Assembly (NCBI RefSeq): GCF_030409055.1
Contig: NZ_CP116619.1
Location: 963,628-1,027,627, forward strand
Reading direction: 5' to 3'
Length of the DNA stretch: 64,000 bases
Source of the DNA: Trichocoleus desertorum NBK24
GTDB taxonomy: Bacteria > Cyanobacteriota > Cyanobacteriia > FACHB-46
Part shown: positions 42,512 to 51,601 of the stretch, piece after piece
Layout: each line of letters opens with the position of its first letter
Position numbering within the stretch: the stretch's first letter is position 1
Notes under the pieces: model-generated
Told to the model about the DNA's origin: nothing
Database searches by the model: none
The model's input: the letters and a program-made list of their open reading frames with translations, nothing else
Made by a program: the position numbers and the translations under genes

Positions 42512-43657
42512 ATGGATGGGCAATTACAACATGCGATGTTACCGCAACCAACCCATGATGAGTTGGCACGACAGCAATTTGTTCATAGTCTAAAACAACA
42601 TATTGCGACGCAGATTTCACCGAATAATTGCACCATTTACGAGCAACGAGCTAAGCCTCGCTTTGAGCAAGAACATCAGCGATCGCCCCAGCAGCGGCAT
42701 GAGATTCGTCAGCTAATGGAACAAGAACCCTACTATCGCATGTGGGGAGCGTTGCGACGGAATGCGCAGGAGATGTTGTGGGAGTCGGTTAATGGAAGTG
42801 TGGAGCGACAACTTTTAGAACTCATGGCGCGATCGCAACAACTTCATCAGACCGCGATCGGCTCTTTAACTCTCAATCCTGAATTGCAGGTTCCCACCTA
42901 TCACACTGCCGTAGACATCCACTGTATGCCCGGTGGATACCACAGCGAATATCGGGATGAAGATATTGCTGCTGGAGTTACCTACGATCGCGGAGTTTAT
43001 CTTTATGCAATGGGGCGACTTGGCCCACTGAATGACGGCATCGGTCAGGCAGTGGTGCAGAACTATCTCAAGGCCCAATATCCCGACCTGAATCCAGCTA
43101 AGATCCTGGATATGGGTTGCTCAGTAGGACACAGCACAATTCCCTATGTCGATGCTTATCCGCAAGCTGAAATCCATGCCATTGATGTAGCGGCTCCCAC
43201 TTTGCGCTACGCCCACGCACGGGCTGAAGCCTTGGGCAAACGGGTGCATTTTTCTCAGCAGAGTGCCGAACAAACAAGCTTTGCTGATGACTCTTTTGAT
43301 CTAGTCGTCTCTCATATCCTGCTGCACGAAGCTCCTCCCCACGCGATCGCCAATATTCTGCGCGAATGTCATCGGCTCCTCAAACCAGGAGGCCTAATGG
43401 TGCATGCTGAAGCTCCGCTCTACCAGAACATGGACCCCTTCACCGCCTTTATGTTTGACTGGGAAACCCAAAATAACAATGAGCCTTGGTGGAGCGCAAT
43501 GCGCCAACTCGACCTAGAAGCACTCACGATCGAAGCTGGGTTCGCCCAGGAAAAAACCACTCAAACCGTGGCGGCAATGGAGCTAAATTTAGGCCAGCTC
43601 AAGGATAGAGGACTTGGCAGTCGTGGCAACTGGTTTCTCTTAGTAGCCCACAAATGA
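42512..43657 (+). CDS. Class I SAM-dependent methyltransferase
   Basis: A 381-aa protein. The C-terminal half is a Rossmann methyltransferase: motif I ILDMGCSVGHSTIPYVDAYP, acidic loop IHAIDVAAPTLRYA, then SFADDSFDLVVSHILLHE and HRLLKPGGLMVHAE. The N-terminal 170 residues are an additional helical region (RQLMEQEPYYRMWGALRRNAQEMLWESV) that may hold the substrate. The methyl acceptor is unknown; the type is common among small-molecule O- and C-methyltransferases. The 85-aa gene starts 24 bp downstream and is probably co-transcribed. Confidence 0.85.
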   Translation: MDGQLQHAMLPQPTHDELARQQFVHSLKQHIATQISPNNCTIYEQRAKPRFEQEHQRSPQQRHEIRQLMEQEPYYRMWGALRRNAQEMLWESVNGSVERQLLELMARSQQLHQTAIGSLTLNPELQVPTYHTAVDIHCMPGGYHSEYRDEDIAAGVTYDRGVYLYAMGRLGPLNDGIGQAVVQNYLKAQYPDLNPAKILDMGCSVGHSTIPYVDAYPQAEIHAIDVAAPTLRYAHARAEALGKRVHFSQQSAEQTSFADDSFDLVVSHILLHEAPPHAIANILRECHRLLKPGGLMVHAEAPLYQNMDPFTAFMFDWETQNNNEPWWSAMRQLDLEALTIEAGFAQEKTTQTVAAMELNLGQLKDRGLGSRGNWFLLVAHK

Positions 43658-43680
43658 GAGATTCATAAGAGAGGCAAAAT

Positions 43681-43938
43681 ATGACTAAATTCGCCAAGGG
43701 GAAACGCCCCGTTTATTTTGAGAATTCAGAGACAGACAAACTGCTAGCAATGGTTCTGGCCCTGGCAGAGGAAGTTTCAGTTCTGCGCGATCGCCTAGAT
43801 ACGGTCGAACGGCTCGCCCAAGCCAAAGGTTTACTCTCCCAAGCAGAAATTGAAACATACCAACCCGATCCGCAAGCAGCCAGCAAACGGGAGCAGCAGC
43901 GGGCGGCCTACATTGCTCGCATTCTACGAGTTGTGTAA
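43681..43938 (+). CDS. Small conserved-type protein downstream of the methyltransferase
   Basis: An 85-aa, mostly helical protein (LLAMVLALAEEVSVLRDRLDTVERLAQAKGL) with a probable short coiled coil and a basic C-terminus. It lies 23 bp after the methyltransferase stop on the same strand, preceded by GAGAGGC, so it probably belongs to that operon and may assist the enzyme. No named family is recognised. The DNA just after the stop (43939-44040) is a low-complexity stretch with repeated ACCTAGGGGCAGAC and GAAGCTCCAATC units. Confidence 0.6.
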   Translation: MTKFAKGKRPVYFENSETDKLLAMVLALAEEVSVLRDRLDTVERLAQAKGLLSQAEIETYQPDPQAASKREQQRAAYIARILRVV

Positions 43939-44075
43939 ACAAACCTAGGGGCAGACCTAGAAGTAGACCTAGGGGCAGACCCAGAGGCGATCGCACCTGA
44001 AGCTCCAATCACATCCGAAGCTCCAATCGCGACGAAGTGAGGACGATCGCCCTGATTTAACCAGCGATCGCCATT

Positions 44076-44879
44076 CTATCGAGTTGGCTGTTGGATCTCC
44101 CTTTGCACTTCATCAGACAAGCCAGATTCCTGCACACAAATCGCATAAATTTGCACAGTATCTAGTTGCGGAACCAAACCTTTTGCTTGTTCTATAGTCA
44201 AGCCAGGGGGTTTACAGAACTTGTCTGCTACTTGGCGATATTGTTCGGTGCTGCCAAACAAGTTATTGAATTTGCCTGTGCTTTGTAGAATCGGTAGCGA
44301 TCGCTGCATTACCCGATCGACCAACAGAGTTACCGACTTCTGAGAAGTTGGGGGTACCAGACCACTGGTGGTAATGGCATTTGTCAGCGCTTCTTGCAGG
44401 GACGCTTTGCCATCTGCCGTTGCCAAATAGCTAGTCACCATATCCATCTGCGCCCCCGGATAGGAATTGAGCGCCGCCCGAACCCCCACCAAGAAACTCG
44501 CCGAGAGAAAATCGGACACAGTGCTGACGTACTCATTGAAGCGAACTGCCGAGTTCCGAGATCCATTGGCGCAGATGACCGAGCCATCTTGGTCAGCCCC
44601 CGCACTCAAATTGACACTCCCTTGCTGACTACAAGCATTGAGCACCTGCTGAATTTTGGGGGAGAACATTTTGTTGAGTTTCTGAGCGGCGGGAGAATCC
44701 GCAAGAGAAGCAGGGGTCGCTGCGGTAGCAGTACTTGCGAAACTCAGCGATACCATCGTCCCCAGTGTGGCGATCGCCATCCCTCCCCAAGCACCCCTGC
44801 CCCAACGAGCCAGAGCCGAGAGTCTTGTAGCGGACGAGTCACGATGAGCTTGGGATTGCAGTGGGAAGTAGGAAGTCAT
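44076..44879 (-). CDS. Exported protein of unknown function
   Basis: A 267-aa protein from the ATG at 44879 (the open frame extends to 44927). The long N-terminal leader has an arginine-containing part and then a hydrophobic segment GGMAIATLGTMVSLSFASTATAA ending in a good cleavage site. The mature protein is helical with several Cys (VLNACSQQGS, VICANGS, KFCKPPG, IYAICVQESGL) that could form disulfides in the periplasm. It has no recognised domain. It is divergent from nothing near; the SRPBCC gene upstream is on the same strand, 77 bp away, so an operon is possible. Confidence 0.65.
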   Translation of the reverse strand: MTSYFPLQSQAHRDSSATRLSALARWGRGAWGGMAIATLGTMVSLSFASTATAATPASLADSPAAQKLNKMFSPKIQQVLNACSQQGSVNLSAGADQDGSVICANGSRNSAVRFNEYVSTVSDFLSASFLVGVRAALNSYPGAQMDMVTSYLATADGKASLQEALTNAITTSGLVPPTSQKSVTLLVDRVMQRSLPILQSTGKFNNLFGSTEQYRQVADKFCKPPGLTIEQAKGLVPQLDTVQIYAICVQESGLSDEVQREIQQPTR

Positions 44880-44956
44880 AAAAACCTCATGAATGAGGGT
44901 GGACAATCTAGGGACGCTCTCAGACAATCTAACGAAGGCAATCTAACGAAGGCAAC

Positions 44957-45523
44957 CTAACCAACACAAAGCACTTGGCGCATCTTCCGCATGTTAGTGG
45001 GCAAATCTAACTGGATGGCTTGTTGCACAAACACAGAGGGCACCGGAATCGCGGGAGTTGCTTGCACTGAGTAGGAGAGGAGAGTTCCGCTCAAATAATC
45101 TTGCAAAGTCAGATCAGCCGCAAAATCGGTGAAACTTCCTTGCTCTTGACGAAACTGAATTTTTTGATGGACAGTCTCTACAACCCCTAGATAAACTTCA
45201 ACCTGAGCGGTAAAAAAGAGAAACGCTTTACTCGCTACTTGGTAGAGCCGTTTTCTGCCCGAATTGACATCATCGCCTCGGTGGAGCACCTCACTGCGAA
45301 CTAAATCGGGGAAGTATTGTACCCAGCGTGGATAGTCGGTTAGCTGCTGCCAAGCGAGCGATCGCGCCAAGGGTAGATACATCGAAGCTGTAACCGCGCC
45401 ACCCCAAGCAGAATGGGTTCTGGTACTCAGTAAAATCTCACCTCGCACTAACGCTTCCTGGTCACGCCAGTTGCGGTTCGAGGTAGATGCTAGACAATTG
45501 CCGTCAAATGAATCAACAGTCAT
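44957..45523 (-). CDS. SRPBCC (START-like) family protein
   Basis: A 188-aa protein of the polyketide cyclase/dehydrase type. The pattern VTASMYLPLARSLAWQQLTDYPRWVQYFPDLVRSEVL is the family's first strand and helices. The later FLFFTAQVEVYLGVVETVHQKIQFRQEQGSFTDFAADLTLQ forms the beta-sheet over a hydrophobic cavity, and the C-terminal long helix ends TNMRKMRQVL. Such proteins bind small hydrophobic ligands, and members in cyanobacteria are often uncharacterised. It has no signal peptide. The ligand is unknown. Confidence 0.8.
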   Translation of the reverse strand: MTVDSFDGNCLASTSNRNWRDQEALVRGEILLSTRTHSAWGGAVTASMYLPLARSLAWQQLTDYPRWVQYFPDLVRSEVLHRGDDVNSGRKRLYQVASKAFLFFTAQVEVYLGVVETVHQKIQFRQEQGSFTDFAADLTLQDYLSGTLLSYSVQATPAIPVPSVFVQQAIQLDLPTNMRKMRQVLCVG

Positions 45524-45774
45524 GTAGGCTCAGGATCGTCTGATACTCCCACCTTACCGAGATCCCCAGAGAAAGAAACTAGTTCTGGATAAAGATTCAG
45601 CAAAATTTTGTAAGAATCTGTAAACTAACTCTACGTTAGGCAATCATTCATTCGACTCAAATACTTAAAACTTGCACCTTTACCCACTCAACTGCTGTGG
45701 GCAGGCTCAGGCTTCTCATGCCAAAATGAAGCCAAAACGAAGCGATCGCTTGCAAAGTTGAGGCAACTATTCCC

Positions 45775-45966
45775 GTGAATAATTTTTCCCGGTATTTTTC
45801 TCACCCCACCACCAAGATTTTTCTCATTTGTTTGGGGATCACGGGGGTTGTTTGGATTTTGAGGGGATTTGGCCTATTGTCTTTTCTTTCTAGCGCCATT
45901 ATCTGGTTTTTGCTATTTTTGACCATCGGGACTGGCATTGTCGCTGGGCTGCAACGAGCGCGCTGA
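45775..45966 (+). CDS. Small two-helix membrane protein
   Basis: A 63-aa protein with a GTG start, two hydrophobic segments (IFLICLGITGVVWIL and FLSSAIIWFLLFLTIGTGIVAGL) and a basic C-terminus, so an integral membrane protein. Its last 54 bp overlap the 3' end of the convergent BrkB-like gene, which lowers confidence a little. The membrane topology is too regular for a chance frame. No family name is recognised. Confidence 0.6.
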   Translation: MNNFSRYFSHPTTKIFLICLGITGVVWILRGFGLLSFLSSAIIWFLLFLTIGTGIVAGLQRAR

Positions 45967-46863
45967 TTGAGTTGCTTGAAGAATTTTCTGCTGGTGTTGC
46001 TGCTGCATAGCTGCGCCAACGGTGACATTTAACTGGTTGCCAATTAGCAAAACTAACGAGCTTAAGTAGAGCCACAGCAACAAGACAATGACCGCGCCAA
46101 TTGCTCCATAGGCTCGGTTGAAGTCGCCAAAGTGGGATACATAAAACCGAAACAAACTGGAGAGCATGGCCCAAGATACTGCCGCCATTACTGCTCCAGG
46201 CATAATCGGCGTTCCCAGTTTCCATTTGCTCGGCCCATAGCGATAAATAAAAGCAAATGCCGCCGAGACAATGCCTAGCGCTGACGGCCAACTGAGTAAC
46301 CGCCAAGTGGACAGCAGCCCTGATCCTAAAAAGCCACTTTGACTCGCGACATGTTTAATAATTAAGTCACTAATAAACATCAAGAAAGATGCCACCAGCA
46401 GCAGCAAAATTGTGCCCACCGTAAGCGCTAAGGAAACTAATTTAGCTTTCCAAAACGAGCGGGTTTGCTCTGGTGGAATTTGCTGGATATGATCAAAGGC
46501 GGTCATTGCCGCACTCAACGCGCCGGAAGAAGCCCAAATCGCCGCAATGAAACTGAGAGAAAATAAGCTGCGGTTGCGAGTTTGGCTGATACCTCGCACA
46601 AAGTTTTCAATTAAAGCTTGCACCTCGTCAGGGGCGACTTGACTGAGTTGAGAAGCTAAAGTTTGCAGCGTCCCTTGCAGAGATTCAAACAATCCGATCG
46701 CGGTCAGTAGAGCTAGAATCGCTGGAAACATTCCCAGCATGGCACTGTAGGCCATTTCTGCCGAGAGACCTGGTAACCGCTGCTTGCCAGCAGAATCAAT
46801 GACTTGTCTAATTGTTGTCCAGTTTAGGTGTTGAAAAAAGCGAATAAAACGAGCTGATAGCAT
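45913..46863 (-). CDS. YihY/BrkB family membrane protein
   Basis: A 316-aa protein from the ATG at 46863, with an open frame reaching 46947. It has six predicted membrane segments and family landmarks: LPGLSAEMAYSAMLGMFPAILALL, LIENFVRGISQTRN, IAAIWASSGALSAAMTAFDHI, FIYRYGPSKWKL and YGAIGAVIVLLLWLYLSSLVLLIGNQLN. The family was once annotated as RNase BN in error; its true function, perhaps in envelope or transport, is not settled. The first ATG was not chosen because the conserved region begins after MLSARFIRFFQHLNW. It is convergent with the small membrane protein gene. Confidence 0.9.
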   Translation of the reverse strand: MLSARFIRFFQHLNWTTIRQVIDSAGKQRLPGLSAEMAYSAMLGMFPAILALLTAIGLFESLQGTLQTLASQLSQVAPDEVQALIENFVRGISQTRNRSLFSLSFIAAIWASSGALSAAMTAFDHIQQIPPEQTRSFWKAKLVSLALTVGTILLLLVASFLMFISDLIIKHVASQSGFLGSGLLSTWRLLSWPSALGIVSAAFAFIYRYGPSKWKLGTPIMPGAVMAAVSWAMLSSLFRFYVSHFGDFNRAYGAIGAVIVLLLWLYLSSLVLLIGNQLNVTVGAAMQQQHQQKILQATQSARSLQPSDNASPDGQK

Positions 46864-46958
46864 GGGCCTGCCTGGGCAACAGTGCTTTGTGAAATACTTT
46901 GACAGATTCGGTGTCGAAATGCCAATGAGAAATTGAGCGTTTGGCAATTATTTGGCAA

Positions 46959-47530
46959 TTAAATCTTTTTGGGTGCTATGACTTTTTGTGCGCCATTATC
47001 TATAAACCAAATAGCGATCGCGTCCCGCCATCGGTGCCTGATATAGAGCTTTGTCATAGGAGCCATATCAGATTGCGGTACCAAACAAGCAATGCCCAAA
47101 CTCAAGGTGACACAATCGGCAACAGATGATTGGGCATGATGAATTTGCACCGCTTTAATATTATTTCGGATCTCCGCTGCCACTAAGGTAGCACCTGCTT
47201 CTTCTGTATTAGGTAACAGGATGGCAAACTCCTCACCCCCATAACGAGCTGCTAGATCGGCAGGCCGCTTAGCAGTTTGACGCAATACATCAGCCACTTG
47301 TTGCAAACAACGATCGCCCCTTCTAGCCAAGGCACCCTAGCAGCCGCGAGTCTAACTACATCTCGTTCGGTAAAAATCCCCACCAATTACTCTGCATCAA
47401 CCACTAACACATAGCTTTTATGGGCTTGGCTCATCAGCCGCAGCACTTCGGCAGCAGGTGTATCCAGAGTAACCATCAAAGGGTCACGGGCGATCGCTGA
47501 ATTGAGCCAAAATGTAGCGGGGACAGACAT
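46959..47530 (-). pseudogene. CBS-GGDEF signalling protein remnant
   Basis: On the minus strand, 47530 downward reads SAIARDPLMVTLDTPAAEVL and SYVLVVDAE, then a TAA stop (47387-47389), then LVGIFTERDVVRLAAARVP, a CBS domain. In another frame, from about 47330 to 46959, follows GDRCLQQVADVL and AARYGGEEFAILLPNTEEAG, the GGEEF active-site part of a diguanylate cyclase. The in-frame stop, the frame change and the missing start of the GGDEF domain show an internal deletion and decay of a CBS-GGDEF protein. It is unlikely to make c-di-GMP. Confidence 0.82.
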
Positions 47531-47833
47531 AGAACACAAAGAGGTTGCAAACCAGGAAGGCAAACCAGCTCTTGCCCATTGGCTTCAAAGCCTAGTTTCT
47601 CACTAGATACCCATCAACTTGATCGTACTGCGATCCCGCAGAGAGCGTGACTAGATAACTGCGCAATATTAATAGTCAAGCGAATTCAAGGTTTTTATCC
47701 CTCAAGTTTTAGCTCATGTCGGGGTGAACTGGACAACGCGATCGCTCTTATTTCCAATTGCTAAGGCGATCGCTTGCGACTGTCTAAGTTCGATAACATG
47801 GATGGTAGGCCAAAATCCAATCAGGAGAAGGCT

Positions 47834-48247
47834 ATGGCATATACCATCCGCCGCATCGACTATTTCTATACCAGTGTTACCGACCAACCTGGAGAAGCTT
47901 ATAAGTTGCTTGCAATTCTAGCCAGTTTGGGAATCAATCTTCTCGCCTTTAATGCCCTACCCATTGGGCCGACACACACTCAACTGACAATTTTTCCAGA
48001 AGATACAGGCAAGTTGGTGAGTGAAGCCCAAAAGGCTGGTCTAGTGATAGATGGACCTCATCCAGCCCTATTTGTTCAGGGAGACGACAAGCTGGGTGCC
48101 TTTGCTGAAGTGCACATGCAGCTTTACGAAGCCAATGTCAATGTCTATGCTTCTAGCGGTTTAGCAGACAGCGGTAGAAGTTTTGGCTATGTCATCTACG
48201 TCCGACCAGAGGACTACAGTAAGGCCGCAGCAGCACTCGGTCTATAA
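47834..48247 (+). CDS. ACT-domain-like protein
   Basis: A 137-aa protein from the ATG at 47834, preceded by AGGAGAAGG. It has two beta-alpha-beta units of the ACT type: YFYTSVTDQPGEAYKLLAIL and GINLLAFNALPIGPTHTQL, then GDDKLGAFAEVHMQLYEA and NVYASSGLADSGRSFGYVIYV. ACT domains bind amino acids or similar ligands and regulate enzymes; this one stands alone with no catalytic domain. The upstream 300 bp (47531-47833) hold no gene I can support. Its stop is 6 bp inside the convergent SWIM gene. Confidence 0.78.
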   Translation: MAYTIRRIDYFYTSVTDQPGEAYKLLAILASLGINLLAFNALPIGPTHTQLTIFPEDTGKLVSEAQKAGLVIDGPHPALFVQGDDKLGAFAEVHMQLYEANVNVYASSGLADSGRSFGYVIYVRPEDYSKAAAALGL

Positions 48248-49987
48248 CTTTGCCAATCCTGCTTGGTCTAACTCATCTTGTAGAGCTGGCAATCTCTTGT
48301 AGTCCGAGCGAATCTTTTTGAGATATGTCTCCCAACCCATTGGATTATCCGTTGCAGCAAAGAGGGGCTGTATCCGCTTCAGATATTGAGCTGCTGTTTG
48401 ATACGTCGATCGACTGCGTCCGGCGATCGCTTGCTCAACCAGTTCTTGATAAAGCGCGATCGCAGCTTCAGGTTTTGTTTGCTCGGCAGCCCGTGCCACT
48501 TTTGCCTTGTAGTTGCCACTAGGATACTGAGAAACCAATTCTAAAGCGCGTTCAATGTCTCGTTCATACAGCGAAATTTCTATCAACATTGACCATTGTT
48601 TTTGCCGCTCAAAATTCTTCGAGATGTCTTTGCGTAAAGGTTCCCACGTAGCTTGTGCCTGTTGCGCTAATTCTTGCAGTTTTTTGTAACGCTCTAATGA
48701 CGGAGAGACTTGAAAAAGCTGCTGGTAAGCTTCTAGAGCCGTTTGTGGATCGCTGTGTGTCTCATGATATATAGCCAACCAATCTTGATAGCCCCAACGA
48801 GCATTCTGGGGATTCTGTTTACTCATAAACTGAAAGGCTTGTTGATGTGCGCCTGCTTGCACAAGAGCCTCTGCGAACTGGATCACTAATCCTGGTAGGT
48901 GGGTGAAGTTCTCTTCAGTCAAGGCGATCGCTTCGGTAAACTTTCCTTCCTCAATCAAGACGAAAGCGCGTTGTTCGGCACTCCCTAATTCATGAATGAT
49001 TGCATTAGCAGCTTGGCTGTCTCCATCTTGACTGTGCTGTGCGGCCAACAGTTTAACCAGTGAATCTTTAGCCCAGCGATCGCGCGGCCCCAACCGATTA
49101 ATTTCTTCGCGAATTCGTTGCTCCAGCCAAATCCAGTCTGTCTGGGTTGCCCAGTTTAGAACTGCATCGAGGGCACCCGCAGCAAAGTCAATGCCACCTA
49201 GCTGCAGATCTCTCAGGTAAGCCTCAAAGCAAGTGGTCAGCCAGTCGCGCCGAATTGAGTGATCAAGATCCTGAGATGCTGCCAAGCAATTATCTAAACC
49301 TTCGACAATATCTTGAATCACAATCCCAACCTCACCGTCATAATCAATACTTTGCACTTCGTAGTCATAGTGCTCCGTTGATTCTTGAAGCAGCATTTGG
49401 TAGAACATGCCAGCATTGAACCAATCTCCTTGCTGGAATAACCGATCTGCAACTTCTTGGAGATCAGATAGGTCTTCGGCGATCGCTTCCATCTCCTGAC
49501 GACGAAACGCGCGTTGCACTTGACGGCGATAAGTAGAAAGATCCAGTGGTTTCCCTTGAGGCCGAGGCGCAGACAGTTCTATCAACGTGAGCAAATCTGG
49601 ATGACGAGTCAGCATTTGCCCAATCAAAGCTACTAGCTCTGTATGGCTGCGGGAAGCAAGTAACTCTTCTAAAGGAGGTATGACCTCAAAGATTTCTAAC
49701 TGATGCACATAGGTCAGAAGCATTGCCACGAGATGCTTACAAATGCCACCCCAATCATATTCGCAGCTACAAGTAGCCGTAGTTACCCCATCTTTACTGC
49801 CTAAAGTGGCACGGCAGAAATAGAGGTCTGAGCCTTGGCAATCTGCCCGCAATTCCAATCCCTGACGCATTGGGCTGATAATTGCACCGTTACGGTAGTA
49901 GCGATCGCCCCGTTCAAAGCTCTGCTTGGTGGCAAGTTGACGAACCTGTGCTTCGGTTAAACGAGGTAGAGTTTTTGTGTCAGACAT
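48242..49987 (-). CDS. SWIM zinc-finger protein
   Basis: A 581-aa protein. The SWIM motif CSCEYDWGGICKHL (Cys-x-Cys, then Cys-x-His) is near residue 73 after a typical lead-in (RGDRYYRNGAI, DLYFCRATL). The rest is a long helical, TPR-like region (FVLIEEGKFTEAIALTEENF, WLAIYHETHSDPQTALEAYQQLFQV), as in large SWIM proteins of bacteria. SWIM domains bind DNA or proteins; the bacterial members often neighbour SWI2/SNF2 helicases, but none is seen here. Function unknown. Confidence 0.88.
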   Translation of the reverse strand: MSDTKTLPRLTEAQVRQLATKQSFERGDRYYRNGAIISPMRQGLELRADCQGSDLYFCRATLGSKDGVTTATCSCEYDWGGICKHLVAMLLTYVHQLEIFEVIPPLEELLASRSHTELVALIGQMLTRHPDLLTLIELSAPRPQGKPLDLSTYRRQVQRAFRRQEMEAIAEDLSDLQEVADRLFQQGDWFNAGMFYQMLLQESTEHYDYEVQSIDYDGEVGIVIQDIVEGLDNCLAASQDLDHSIRRDWLTTCFEAYLRDLQLGGIDFAAGALDAVLNWATQTDWIWLEQRIREEINRLGPRDRWAKDSLVKLLAAQHSQDGDSQAANAIIHELGSAEQRAFVLIEEGKFTEAIALTEENFTHLPGLVIQFAEALVQAGAHQQAFQFMSKQNPQNARWGYQDWLAIYHETHSDPQTALEAYQQLFQVSPSLERYKKLQELAQQAQATWEPLRKDISKNFERQKQWSMLIEISLYERDIERALELVSQYPSGNYKAKVARAAEQTKPEAAIALYQELVEQAIAGRSRSTYQTAAQYLKRIQPLFAATDNPMGWETYLKKIRSDYKRLPALQDELDQAGLAKL

Positions 49988-50129
49988 AAGGTACTCTCTC
50001 GCGGTATAACTCCCTGTAATGTCAGCTTAAACCGGAGTATCCAGTAAATTCAGTTAAAAAACATCAAAAACCGCATCAGGCGATCGCAATCAGCTAGCCT
50101 AACATTAAGAGACTTAGCAGAAGAGGCAG

Positions 50130-50564
50130 ATGAAACGATTCGGTAAACAACCACCTCGCCACAAGTTTTTCTTAAATCCTTACAAAGATGCACGGTTTAC
50201 TTCCTGCCCCAAATGCGAGACTAAGACAAAGCTGCGGAAGTTTCCTCTGTTCGTCTTTTTAGAACCCGTGCAGCCGCTCGTGCTTAACAAAACCTGTCGT
50301 TATTGTCCTTCCTGCGATCTACTAATTCTCCATCAAGATGAATTGGAGCAGTTGTTGGCAGCAATGTGTATGCAGCGGGGCACGCCACATTTGATCGGCA
50401 ATGATTATCTCGTTATTGGCACCGTCGATCGCGCTGACTGGAAACAAGGACAACAAAACCCGATCAACAGTATTGAAGGCATGCAATCGATCATCCACGA
50501 TTTCAAAAAAGTGTTGGAGTTTGAACTTCAACTTCCTAGATGGGTAAAAGACGACAAAACATAA
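50130..50564 (+). CDS. Conserved-type zinc-ribbon protein of unknown function
   Basis: A 144-aa protein with two Cys pairs (FTSCPKCETKTKLRKFPLF and NKTCRYCPSCDLLILHQDELE) that can form a zinc ribbon. A mixed alpha/beta part follows (LLAAMCMQRGTPHLIGNDYLVIGTVDRADWKQG). The ATG is preceded by AGAGGCAG. It stands alone between a divergent SWIM gene and the Uma2 gene. I do not recognise a named family. Confidence 0.65.
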   Translation: MKRFGKQPPRHKFFLNPYKDARFTSCPKCETKTKLRKFPLFVFLEPVQPLVLNKTCRYCPSCDLLILHQDELEQLLAAMCMQRGTPHLIGNDYLVIGTVDRADWKQGQQNPINSIEGMQSIIHDFKKVLEFELQLPRWVKDDKT

Positions 50565-50669
50565 AGCGATCGCTCCTTCAAGTTTTGGTCAAGTGCGATC
50601 GTACTGTTTCGGATACACGTTTCTGGCTGAGCTACGATGTGAGATAAGTTGAGAATCAAGCGATCGCCT

Positions 50670-51221
50670 ATGAGCGTCACTGTTGCTAAGTGGACGATAG
50701 ATGAATACCATCGCATAATCGCGGCAGGTATTTTGGATCATCGCCGGGTGGAATTGCTGAAGGGAGAAATTGTTGAGATGGCACCGGAGGGAGAAGCTCA
50801 TGCTTATTTCAGCAGTGAAGCAGGAGACTATCTCAGTCGATTACTGGGCGATCGCGCTCTCATTCGTGCAGCTAAACCGATTACATTACCCAACAACTCC
50901 GAGCCAGAACCAGATATTGCAGTTGTGCAGCGGTTAGGGCGAGAGTACTTACAGCATCACCCTTATCCAGAAAACGTTTTTTGGCTGATTGAATACTCAG
51001 ACTCCACTTTAGAAAAAGATTTGGAGTTCAAAAGCAAGGTCTATGCTGAAGCTGGAATTCCGGAGTATTGGGTAGCCGACCTAAAACAGAGGCAACTAAT
51101 CGTGTTCCGTGATCCTCAAGATGGGGAGTACACATCAAAAACAACTCTCACCCAAGGAACAATTTCCCCTGTCGCCTTTCCAGATGTGGCTCTATTGGTT
51201 AGCTCCATTATCAGTATCTAG
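50670..51221 (+). CDS. Uma2 family (DUF820) putative endonuclease
   Basis: A 183-aa protein from the ATG at 50670. The PD-(D/E)xK-like Uma2 fold is visible: VELLKGEIVEMAPEGEAHAYFSS, NSEPEPDIAVVQR (the Asp), PENVFWLIEYSDSTLEKDLEFKSKVYAEAGIPEYWVADLKQRQLIVF (Glu and Lys motifs). The family is greatly expanded in cyanobacteria; catalytic role and targets are mostly unknown. The catalytic residues are retained. Confidence 0.9.
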   Translation: MSVTVAKWTIDEYHRIIAAGILDHRRVELLKGEIVEMAPEGEAHAYFSSEAGDYLSRLLGDRALIRAAKPITLPNNSEPEPDIAVVQRLGREYLQHHPYPENVFWLIEYSDSTLEKDLEFKSKVYAEAGIPEYWVADLKQRQLIVFRDPQDGEYTSKTTLTQGTISPVAFPDVALLVSSIISI

Positions 51222-51346
51222 CAGCGATCGCCTCTCCTAAGTTTTGCTAAAGTGCGATCACCCTACATCCTCGCCTCTAAGCCAATTTCATTCCTAAAGG
51301 TTTGTTAGAATGACGCGCAGAGGCTTAATGTTAGGAAAACAAGTCT

Positions 51347-51601
51347 ATGTCGATTGTCGTTTCTTTAAGTCCGGAAATCGAAGCACAACTTCGTCAGAAG
51401 GCTGCCCAACAAGGACAAGATGTGAGCTTGGTCGCTGCTGAGTTGCTAGCCCGGATTCTGGAATGGGAAACACAAGATTCGGAAGAAGCAGTAGTAGGTA
51501 TTCAACAGGGGCTAGATGATTTTGAGGTTGGACGCTCTCGCTCGTTTCAGGAGTTTGCTGAGGAGCAACACCATAAGTACAACCTGCCAACTGATTCATG
51601 A
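51347..51601 (+). CDS. Antitoxin-like ribbon-helix-helix protein
   Basis: An 84-aa protein starting MSIVVSLSPEIEAQLRQKA, a beta strand followed by a helix as in small ribbon-helix-helix antitoxins. The acidic C-terminal half (LDDFEVGRSRSFQEFAEEQHHKY) is likely to wrap the toxin. Its stop overlaps the toxin start by 4 bp (ATGA), the usual antitoxin-first order. Confidence 0.8.
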   Translation: MSIVVSLSPEIEAQLRQKAAQQGQDVSLVAAELLARILEWETQDSEEAVVGIQQGLDDFEVGRSRSFQEFAEEQHHKYNLPTDS

